From assembly GCA_001769275.1 (NCBI GenBank), contig MEOQ01000002.1:1-63932 (forward strand): a stretch of 63,932 bases of DNA, read 5' to 3'. Positions 23,794 to 31,800 of the stretch are shown here, piece after piece; within the stretch, counting starts at the first letter, position 1, and each line of letters opens with the position of its first letter. The stretch comes from Bacteroidetes bacterium GWF2_43_63 (GTDB lineage Bacteria; Bacteroidota; Bacteroidia; Bacteroidales; DTU049). Under the pieces are notes generated by a model that saw only the letters and a program-made list of their open reading frames with translations, had not been told where the DNA came from and ran no database searches. Position numbers and translations under genes: made by a program.

Positions 23794-25671
23794 ATGGAAT
23801 TTATCGAAACAAACCTGAGTCAGCCCCTGCTGTTAGCAGTAGAGGAATTGGGTTTTAAAACACTGACTCCAATTCAGGAAAAAACAATTAAACTGATTCT
23901 TGAAAACAGCCATGATATGATCGGGCTGGCCGAGACCGGAACCGGAAAAACGGCAGCATTCGGATTACCATTACTCGAAAAAACCGATATTGCTGATAAA
24001 TCAGTTCAAACCATCATCCTGAGCCCGACTCGTGAGCTTTGTATGCAGATAGCCAAAGACCTTGAGAACTATGCGAAGTTTATGCAAGGTGTTCACATCA
24101 CTGCGGTGTATGGTGGTGCAAGCATTGACACACAGATTTCTAAACTGAAAAGAGGCTCCCACATTATCGTTGGTACGCCTGGAAGAACTGTCGACCTGAT
24201 AAAAAGAAGAGCGCTAAAACTCAACAATGTCCGCTATCTCGTTCTCGACGAGGCCGATGAAATGCTGAACATGGGCTTCAAGGAAGATCTCGATTTCATT
24301 CTGGAACAAACACCCGCTGAAAAGCAAACCTTATTGTTTTCGGCAACCATGCCACGCGAAATCCGCAATATTGCTGAGACCTACATGAACAGTCCGGAGG
24401 AAGTTTCGGTGGGAAAAAGAAATATGGGCGCTGAAAATGTATCGCATCAGTTTTATGTAACACATGCCAAAGACAGATATGTAGCGCTTAAGCGTATAGT
24501 TGACATCAATCCAAAAATTTACGGAATCATTTTCTGCCGCACCCGTACCGAAACGAAAGAAGTGGCCGATAAACTGATTCAGGATGGATATAATGCGGAT
24601 GCTCTGCACGGTGATCTTTCACAGTCGCAGCGCGATTTTGTAATGAACCGTTTCAGAATAAAACATCTTCAGTTGCTCATTGCTACTGACGTTGCTGCAC
24701 GCGGACTCGATGTGGACAATCTGACACACGTAATCAACTACAATCTTCCGGATGAGCTCGAAGCTTACATTCACCGCAGCGGCCGTACCGGACGTGCAGG
24801 TCGTAAAGGGGTTTCCATATCATTGCTTCACACACGCGAAACCCGCAAGGTGAGAGATCTTGAGCGTATGGTTGGAAAGCAGTTTGAACGCAAAATGGTT
24901 CCCAGTGGATTTGATGTCTGCGAAAAACAGCTGTTCAATTTTGTTGACCGTGTTGAAAATATTGAAGTAGATGAAAAACAGATTGAGCAATATCTGGCCC
25001 CGATTTACAAAAAACTCGACTGGCTCCAAAGAGATGATTTGATCAAGCATTTTGTTTCAGTTGAATTTAACCGCTTTCTTGAATATTACAAAAACGCACC
25101 GGATCTCAATGCCAATGTTGACATGTCGAGAGACGGAAAATTCGGACGCGATAGCCGCGATAGCCGCGACGGACGTGACCGCAGAGATAGCCGTGACAGC
25201 CGCGATGGCCGCGATCGCAGAGACAGCCGCGATGACAGAGGTCCACGCGACGACAGAGGTCCCCGTGATGACAGAGGTCCGCGTGAAGACAGGCCTAAAA
25301 GAGATCGTTCAATGGCGTATAGCCGTTTCTTTATAAATGTCGGCGAGAAAGACGGACTCTCAGTTCCACGCATGATTGGTCTTATCAATGATTATTGCCG
25401 TCGTCGTGATATTCCCATCGGGAAAATTGACGTTCTGCGAAAATTCTCATTCTTCGAAGTTGACACACAATTCGAAAGTCATGTGTTGAGTTCATTTGCC
25501 AGTTCCGATTTCAATGGAACACCCCTTGAGGTGACCCTTTCGAAACCTGACACACATGGTTCAACTGACAGTGCCAAGCCAGCTTACAGTGGAAAGAAAA
25601 AATCTTTCGGCGACGATAAGCCATGGACGAAAGACAAGAAAGCGAGCACCACAAAAAGGCGCCGGGTTTAA
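23794..25671 (+). CDS. DEAD-box RNA helicase with Arg/Asp-repeat linker and DbpA-type RNA-binding domain
   Basis: 625 aa. All helicase motifs are present: Q motif (GFKTLTPIQ), AETGTGKT, PTREL, TPGR, DEAD, SAT, RTRTE, ARGLD and HRSGRTGRAGRKG (residues ~1-370). A helical region follows, then residues ~447-507 are a low-complexity linker of RDSRDG/RDRRDS units and three RGPRDD repeats, and then a DbpA-C domain (SRFFINVGEKDGLSVPRMIG to DFNGTPLEVTLS, about 508-585). It resembles CsdA/DbpA, which remodel RNA during ribosome assembly and cold adaptation. The charged linker should be disordered and bind RNA. Confidence 0.95.
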   Translation: MEFIETNLSQPLLLAVEELGFKTLTPIQEKTIKLILENSHDMIGLAETGTGKTAAFGLPLLEKTDIADKSVQTIILSPTRELCMQIAKDLENYAKFMQGVHITAVYGGASIDTQISKLKRGSHIIVGTPGRTVDLIKRRALKLNNVRYLVLDEADEMLNMGFKEDLDFILEQTPAEKQTLLFSATMPREIRNIAETYMNSPEEVSVGKRNMGAENVSHQFYVTHAKDRYVALKRIVDINPKIYGIIFCRTRTETKEVADKLIQDGYNADALHGDLSQSQRDFVMNRFRIKHLQLLIATDVAARGLDVDNLTHVINYNLPDELEAYIHRSGRTGRAGRKGVSISLLHTRETRKVRDLERMVGKQFERKMVPSGFDVCEKQLFNFVDRVENIEVDEKQIEQYLAPIYKKLDWLQRDDLIKHFVSVEFNRFLEYYKNAPDLNANVDMSRDGKFGRDSRDSRDGRDRRDSRDSRDGRDRRDSRDDRGPRDDRGPRDDRGPREDRPKRDRSMAYSRFFINVGEKDGLSVPRMIGLINDYCRRRDIPIGKIDVLRKFSFFEVDTQFESHVLSSFASSDFNGTPLEVTLSKPDTHGSTDSAKPAYSGKKKSFGDDKPWTKDKKASTTKRRRV

Positions 25672-25678
25672 ATCCTTA

Positions 25679-25710
25679 CAGCTTGTCGAAGATTATACTT
25701 CGGCAAGCTG
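25679..25710. terminator. Bidirectional terminator between helicase and epimerase genes
   Basis: CAGCTTGTCGAAG, loop ATTATA, CTTCGGCAAGCTG: a 13-bp stem with one G-T pair, placed exactly between two convergent genes. Confidence 0.8.
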
Positions 25711-25711
25711 A

Positions 25712-26581
25712 TTATTTTACCCAGAAGCTAGCATCAGTCACATCTGCATAACGGAATACAAAACCATCCTGCTGCAGGTTTGCAGGGATTGCTTTTTGGC
25801 CTTCGAGTACCAACGACGATCTTTTGCCGAGCATAAATTTTAATATGAAAGCTGGCACAGCAAGGATTGCAGGCCGGTGTAATGCTTTTGCAAATGCGTT
25901 TGTGAATTGCTTATTGCTAATCATTTTTGGTGATACCAGATTGTATATTTTGGATGGCATTTCTTGCGAGAGTATATGAAGAATGGCGCTACAAACATCA
26001 CAAATATGAATGAATGGAAATGGCTGTTTGCCGCTTCCCATATGACTTCCAAGACATAGCGCAAATAATGGTTTCAGCTTTTTCAGCAAGCCTCCATTCA
26101 TTCCAAGTACCACCGCTAATCTTATAATAGTACGTTTTGTAGTCGCTGGAACATTGCCTGCAGCAGCTTCCCAGCTTGAGCAGACCTCTGCAAGAAAATC
26201 GTTTGCGAAGAAAACACTTTGCTCATTGTGTACATGAACGGTATCGTAAATTCCTATAGCTGAAGTGCTGATAAAGCGCTCAGGTGGCAGTTTGCAGAGT
26301 GATATGGCTTTAGCAATTGTTATGGCTGAAAGTACTCGGCTATTCACAATTTCGGCTTTGTATTTTGCGGTCCACCGCTTGTTGATTGTAGCTCCGGCCA
26401 GATTGATTACGGCAAAACCCCCTTCAATTATTTTCGAAAGTTCAGTCGGATTATTTTGATATTGCGAGCGCGAAAGCACGGTAACGTGATAGCCAGCCGA
26501 TTGCAATTCTTTTGAGAGTGCTTGACCAATAAACCCGTTGCCACCGGCAATAAAGATTTTTTTATTGAACGAGGTATCCAT
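25712..26581 (-). CDS. TIGR01777-family NAD-dependent epimerase-like protein
   Basis: 289 aa Rossmann protein of the short-chain/extended SDR class. [13 protein letters not shown] is the NAD-binding Gly-rich loop; [25 protein letters not shown] and the [10 protein letters not shown] region are landmarks of the TIGR01777 (YfcH/SulA-like) subgroup. It probably acts on a sugar- or lipid-like substrate, but the subgroup's reaction is not established. Its start overlaps the end of lolD by 20 bases. Confidence 0.85.
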   Translation of the reverse strand: MDTSFNKKIFIAGGNGFIGQALSKELQSAGYHVTVLSRSQYQNNPTELSKIIEGGFAVINLAGATINKRWTAKYKAEIVNSRVLSAITIAKAISLCKLPPERFISTSAIGIYDTVHVHNEQSVFFANDFLAEVCSSWEAAAGNVPATTKRTIIRLAVVLGMNGGLLKKLKPLFALCLGSHMGSGKQPFPFIHICDVCSAILHILSQEMPSKIYNLVSPKMISNKQFTNAFAKALHRPAILAVPAFILKFMLGKRSSLVLEGQKAIPANLQQDGFVFRYADVTDASFWVK

Positions 26582-27218
26582 CGCGCATATGAATCTGACG
26601 GTCGGAAAGCTGCGCCAAATCTGGATTGTGAGTAATTATCACAAAAGTCTGATTCATTTCATTTCGCAGTTTCAGAAACAACTCGTGCAATTCGCGGGCA
26701 TGGTCTGAATCGAGGTTGCCGCTGGGCTCATCGGCCAGTATTACATCTGGATCATTGATTAGAGCGCGTGCTACGGCTACTCTTTGCTGCTCACCGCCTG
26801 ACAATGCGGATGGTTTATGTGTCATCCGATCCTGAAGTCCCAGTGTAATTAAAAGTTTTTCAGCTTTTTCAGCCGCCACATTTTTATTCATTCCTCCAAT
26901 ATATGCAGGAATACAAACATTTTCGAGTGCTGTAAATTCAGGTAACAAATGATGAAACTGAAAAACAAAACCAATATGTTTATTGCGAAAGTTATTGAGT
27001 TTGCGCTCTCCCAGCGAGAATACATCGATGCCATCGTAAAGAATCTGGCCACTGTCGGGTTTATCGAGTGTTCCCATGATGTGCAGCAATGTCGTTTTTC
27101 CGGCTCCGGATGCGCCGAGAATGGAAATGATTTCATTTTTCTGAATGGTCAAGTCAATGCCTTTCAGCACCTGCAAATGTCCAAATGATTTCCGGATATC
27201 TTTTATTTCTATCGACAT
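26562..27218 (-). CDS. lolD: LolD-type ABC transporter ATP-binding protein
   Basis: 218 aa ATPase. Walker [10 protein letters not shown] (35-43), Q-loop [10 protein letters not shown], signature [15 protein letters not shown], Walker [14 protein letters not shown], and the switch His in VIITHN. The [10 protein letters not shown](L/V)ENV pattern is typical of LolD, which powers release of lipoproteins from the inner membrane. Genes upstream and downstream overlap with it (TGATG and 20 bases). The FtsX-type permease it may serve is at 47036-48271, not adjacent. Confidence 0.88.
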   Translation of the reverse strand: MSIEIKDIRKSFGHLQVLKGIDLTIQKNEIISILGASGAGKTTLLHIMGTLDKPDSGQILYDGIDVFSLGERKLNNFRNKHIGFVFQFHHLLPEFTALENVCIPAYIGGMNKNVAAEKAEKLLITLGLQDRMTHKPSALSGGEQQRVAVARALINDPDVILADEPSGNLDSDHARELHELFLKLRNEMNQTFVIITHNPDLAQLSDRQIHMRDGYLVQ

Positions 27219-27703
27219 CAGTTTATTTTTTCAAGTCCGTATTTGTCGTGTATCACTTTATTGTCAACCAGATCGCGCATTTCAACAAAAAGTTTTCCGC
27301 GTTTAAAACTGTAACAAATATAAACTGAATTCATCTGGTTCATGTTGCCAAAAACTGCTCTTCGAGCAGTGCAACGAGTTAATGGCAATGTCTTCAGTTC
27401 TTCAATAATATATTTGCCCATCGTGGATTTATACATCATCTTGCCATCCACTTCGCTGACTTTAATATTTTCCTGAAAAGCGGTATCTCCTTTCAGGATA
27501 AGCAAACTTGTTCCACTCATGGCTCCTGGTGCGGAATTCCATTTCTCAATAACATGCACTCCCTGATCTTCGTATTGCCAGTTTCCTTGCAAAAACTCCA
27601 GTTTTTTAAGGGCCTTGGATGGATTTTTAGCAACATTGCAAGAGGAGAGAAGGCCGATTAATAGTAAAGGTAGAAGCGCCTTTTTCATTGTAATTTTTTT
27701 CAA
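27218..27703 (-). CDS. DUF6265-type lipoprotein
   Basis: 161 aa. Lipobox LIGLLSSC (Cys22 from the first Met; the second Met at codon 6 is an equally good start). The mature part has the pattern [21 protein letters not shown]...[13 protein letters not shown]...[12 protein letters not shown], typical of small DUF6265 lipocalin-like lipoproteins. Unknown role. Its stop overlaps the lolD start, which ties it to lipoprotein transport at least in expression. Confidence 0.8.
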   Translation of the reverse strand: MKKITMKKALLPLLLIGLLSSCNVAKNPSKALKKLEFLQGNWQYEDQGVHVIEKWNSAPGAMSGTSLLILKGDTAFQENIKVSEVDGKMMYKSTMGKYIIEELKTLPLTRCTARRAVFGNMNQMNSVYICYSFKRGKLFVEMRDLVDNKVIHDKYGLEKIN

Positions 27704-27840
27704 ACTTACGAAAAAGTATTGAATCGGATAAATTCCGTTCAGTAACCCTCACCTGACTTCGCTACCAGGGCACCTGAATTTGTTTTTCAAATTTGTTTTA
27801 GACAAAAGCAATAGATTAATTAATTGCATGTAAAAATCCC

Positions 27841-27923
27841 GACCTGCAGCGCAGGTCAAATAATAATAGCCCGACCGTAGGTCGGGTTATATGCAAACGC
27901 CAAAGCCGACCCTGAAGGGGTCG
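27841..27923. repeat. Three short hairpins downstream of the transposase gene
   Basis: GACCTGC-agc-GCAGGTC (27841-27857), CCCGACC-gta-GGTCGGG (27870-27886) and CGACCC-tgaag-GGGTCG (27907-27923). Stems are 6-7 bp with 3-5-base loops; the sequences differ but the shape is the same. Confidence 0.8.
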
Positions 27924-27946
27924 AATCCAGATTAAATGAAGTCAGA

Positions 27947-28393
27947 TTAAATCAAATACCGCTCATCAAAATCAATTTCATTTTCAATCAGGAGATTTTT
28001 CAGCTCCTCATAAAAGCTAATTTTCTTATGGTGTTCCTGTTGATTTGAAACATATCTGATTAGATTTTCTTTTGCTGAATATGTATAAGTAAATGCACCA
28101 TACCCTTCCTGCCATCCATCAAACATGGGGAACAATTTTTTTGTGCGGATAAATGATGATGTTGACAATTTCATATCCTTTATCAAGTCCGATAAAGAGA
28201 CCGATGGATGCAACGAAAATAAAACGTGCACATGATCTGCTGTACCGTTGATTGCATACACAAAACATTTTTTATTTCGCAATACCGTAGCGAGATATTT
28301 ATGAAAAACCTCCCGGTTTGGAGCTGTTATGACCGGCACTCTTAGTCTGGGTCCAAATACGACCTGATAGAGAATTTGAGAAAATCTGTCCAT
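27947..28393 (-). CDS. IS200/IS605-type Y1 transposase (REP-associated tyrosine transposase-like)
   Basis: 148 aa. HUH motif H54-V-H56 (ADHVHVLF) and a likely nucleophile Tyr114 in the helix LIRYVSNQQEHH, with the downstream His pair that closes the Y1_Tnp domain. The length is normal for the family. It nicks and joins single-stranded DNA next to hairpins. Gene and flanking hairpins form the unit 27711-28767. Both catalytic motifs are intact, so it may be active. Confidence 0.92.
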   Translation of the reverse strand: MDRFSQILYQVVFGPRLRVPVITAPNREVFHKYLATVLRNKKCFVYAINGTADHVHVLFSLHPSVSLSDLIKDMKLSTSSFIRTKKLFPMFDGWQEGYGAFTYTYSAKENLIRYVSNQQEHHKKISFYEELKNLLIENEIDFDERYLI

Positions 28394-28809
28394 ATGATTT
28401 TAACTTGATATGCAAATATAGATTACAGAAATTGCTTTATTCGGTTATTAAACGTTTATTGTCGAATATAAATGTTTGTAATTATTTGTTGTCGTTTTCG
28501 TTGTATTCGGCCCCTGCAGGGCCGTTTATTATTATTTCTATTCACATCCGGCTTACGCCGGACGCTATTACTATTCGACTTCCTCCGGAAGTCAGAGTTG
28601 CATAAAAACAATTGCCATGACCTTTTTTACAAAAATAATAATGCAATTTTGAGCTGGGACACCCATTTCGATGTGTTTGAGCACTCATAATTCTATTTCT
28701 GTTGTTTGCCAAACAAGAGAATTTCAATTGGCGAAGTTGGAAAAAAGTATTGAATCGGATAAATTCCAATCAGTATCTCTTGCAGTGTTTTAAACCCTGC
28801 GAGGTGTTT
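28394..28809. other. Gap behind the transposase gene
   Basis: Besides the hairpin array and the second 26-bp repeat, it contains GGACACCCATTT at 28657-28668 followed by TTTGAGCA; both words occur again, as reverse complement, in the last bases of the window (63915-63932). No gene seen. Confidence 0.5.
28508..28593. repeat. Three short hairpins upstream of the transposase gene
   Basis: CGGCCC-ctgca-GGGCCG (28508-28524), TCCGGC-ttac-GCCGGA (28547-28562) and GACTTCC-tcc-GGAAGTC (28577-28593). Same size and spacing class as the three on the other side of the gene, with different stem sequences. Confidence 0.8.
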
Positions 28810-31800
28810 TTAATCCCTTACAATTTTGATCGTTTTCGAGTGCACATCAGATGAAATATGCAGGAAGTAGAATCCTGCTGCGTACTGCGATAAATCAAAT
28901 TCTTTCAGTTCAGCACTGCCACTCAGATTTTGCAGAAGTCCCTGATAAATGATCCTGCCGTCCGCGTGTGTGAGTGTGATTTGTACATCATTGTACATGC
29001 CGTTTGTACTCAGGTAAACCAGTCCTTCTGTTGGATTCGGATACAACGATAAAAGAATGTTTCCGCTTTCGTCAATTATATCACACAATTGTATATTGAT
29101 ATTGATTGTGTCGCTTGCAGTACAGCCATTGTCAACGGCTACCCATATTGGATATACGCCGGGATTGCATCCTGTGCAAGTGAATTGAATTGATTGAGTA
29201 GTGGCTCCATTTTCGCTCCAAATGTAGGTTGCGCCTGTATTTCCAGCATCGAGTGTTATTGTTTCCTCATCTGCGCAAATAGTTGTGTCATTTCCGAGTG
29301 AAACCACAGGAAGTTGATTCACACTTAGATTCAGCGTATAAGTACTGTCGCAACCATGTATTGTTGAATATGGTTTTGTGTAGGTGCCTGCTGTTGAATA
29401 GGCCGCTCCATGCCACATGTAGGATTCTCCTGCACAAATTGAATGGTTTTCAGCAAATGCGTATTCCTGACCAATGCTGAGATTCAGCGCGTAAACACTA
29501 TCGCAGCCAAGTGCGGAAGTATAGTTATCGTAATATGTACCTGCGCTGGAATAGGTGTTCCCATGCCAGGTGTAGCTCGATCCCGGACAAATTGTGTGAT
29601 TTTCAGTATAACTGAACTCAGGATTAATTGTCAGGTACAGCGTGTATGTTGAATCACAGCCATGTATTGAAGGATGATTTACGGTATAAGTGCCCGATGC
29701 TGAATATGTGTTTCCATGCCAGGTGTAGCTGTTTCCACTGCAGATGCTGTGAGATTCAGAAAAAGAGTATTCAGGATTCACGGTGATGCTCAAAGTGGCA
29801 TTGGTAGCGCATTGCCCGGGGTTTGGTGTAAAAGTGTAAATCGTTGTTCCGACCACGGAGGTGTTTATGATTGCTGGATTCCAGCTTCCACTGACGCCAT
29901 TCAGAGCCGTAGTTGGTAGTGTCCCGGGTGTGCTGCCGAGGCAATATGGCCCAAGGATACTGAAGGGCGGCGTGGTCCCGGATGTGATTGTAACATTCAT
30001 TGTGAAAGATCCGGCACATTGGCCTGCATCTGGAGTAAAGGTGTACGTTACAGTGCCGACAATGGCAGTATTAATCGAAGACGGGCTCCAGGTGCCGGTT
30101 ATTCCATTATTTGAAATCGTGGGCAAAGTTGCAGGTGTTTCTCCTGTGCAGTAGGGCCCAAAAGTATTAAACGTTGCATTGATACTGTTGTCCACAACAA
30201 TGTTTGTCGAATACGATTCCGCGCACTGTCCTGCATTTGGAGTAAAAGTATAACTTGTTGTTCCGGTGCTTGCAGTGCTGATTGTAGATGGACTCCATGT
30301 ACCTGTGATTCCGGTTGTTGATGTGGGCGAGAGTGATGCAGGCGTGGCTCCGACACAATAGAAATTCGTCATTGTAAATGCAGGAACAATATTTTCATCG
30401 ACTTCAATGCTGATGTTTGTGTTGGTGGCACATTGTCCTGCGGTTGGTGTGAAATAATAAGTTGTTGTTCCGCCAGAAGCAGTACTTATTGAAGATGGGC
30501 TCCAGGAGCCATTTACGCCATTCCCGGATGTTGTTGCTAGCGTGGCTGGTGTTGCGCCAACGCAGTAGGGTCCAGGTGTTGTGAATGTTGGTGTAATATT
30601 GTCGTTAACCGAAATGCTCATATTTACAGCAATAGCGCATTGTCCTCCAGTTGGAGTAAACGTGTATATTGTCGTTCCGGCGCTTGCAGTGCTGATTGTA
30701 GCGGGACTCCATGTTCCGGTAATTCCATTGGTCGATAACAACGGCAATGTTGCAGGTGATGCATCGACGCAGTATGGGCCGACTGCAGCAAATAATGGTG
30801 TAATTTCTGTCGCAACAGTTATATCGGTTGTATAAATTCCGGCACATTGTCCACCATCAGGTGTAAAAGTGTATGTTGTTGTTCCCTCGCTTGCAGTGCT
30901 GATCGTAGCGGGGCTCCATACTCCCGTAATTCCGTTTATTGAATTTGTCGGAAGAACAGAAGGCGTGGCTCCAACGCAATAAGGTCCAAATGAATTAAAA
31001 GTCGCATTGATGTTGGTGCCTGTTTCAACGCTCATAGTGGCTATTGTTCCACATTGGCCTGCATTGGGTGTGAAAGTGTAAGTGTTCGTTCCGGCACTCA
31101 CAGTGCTGATTGTAGCAGGACTCCAAGTTCCGGAAATACCATTGACCGATGTTGATGGCATGGATCCGGGCGTGGCGCCAACGCAATAAGGTCCCAGTTG
31201 TGTGAAGGTTGGTTCAACTCCTTCTGTAACATCGATATTCATGCTTGTGTTGGAAGCGCACTGTCCGGCTGTTGGTGTGAAATGATACGCAGATGTTCCA
31301 ACCGTTGCAGTGCTGATAACAGCTGGGCTCCAGGTTCCGGTGATCCCGTTGCCCGATGTGGTGGATAATATACCCGGTGTGTCCCCTTCGCAATAAGGTC
31401 CAAGTGCAGTAAAGGATGGTATTGTAAAATCATTGGTGACAATCTCCAAACTGGCAGTTGTGGCACATTGGCCTGCCGAAGGAGTAAAGGTGTAAGTTGT
31501 CGTTCCGGCGCTTGCAGTGCTGATTGTAGCGGGACTCCAGGTTCCGGCAATTCCATTGGTCGATGATAACGGCAATGTTGCAGGTGTTGCATCGACGCAG
31601 TAGGGGCCGATCGCAGCAAATGTTGGAGTAATATTATCGGTGACAACAATATTTAAATTTGCTGTAGTAGCGCATTGTCCGGCTGTGGGCGTAAATGTGT
31701 AAGTATTTGTTCCGGCGCTTGCAGTGCTGATTGTAGCAGGCGACCATGTTCCTGAGATGCTATTCGTCGATGTTGTCGCCAAAGTCGCCGGCGTCCCACC

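Larger units (their letters stand above)
27711..28767. mobile_element. IS200-type (RAYT-like) transposase unit framed by 26-bp direct repeats and hairpin arrays
   Basis: The same 26 bases, beginning AAAAAGTATTGAATCGG, occur at 27711-27736 and 28742-28767; similarity then continues imperfectly for about a dozen bases. Between them are three hairpins (27841-27923), the transposase gene on the minus strand (27947-28393), and three more hairpins (28508-28593). Single-strand (HUH/Y1) transposases normally act on such hairpins and make no target duplication, so the direct repeats may be part of the element or an older duplication. Confidence 0.6.

Noticed and set aside
25086-25388. Minus-strand frame rich in SSRGPL/SRPSRL repeats
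   Set aside because: Antisense shadow of the Arg/Asp repeat linker of the DEAD-box helicase.
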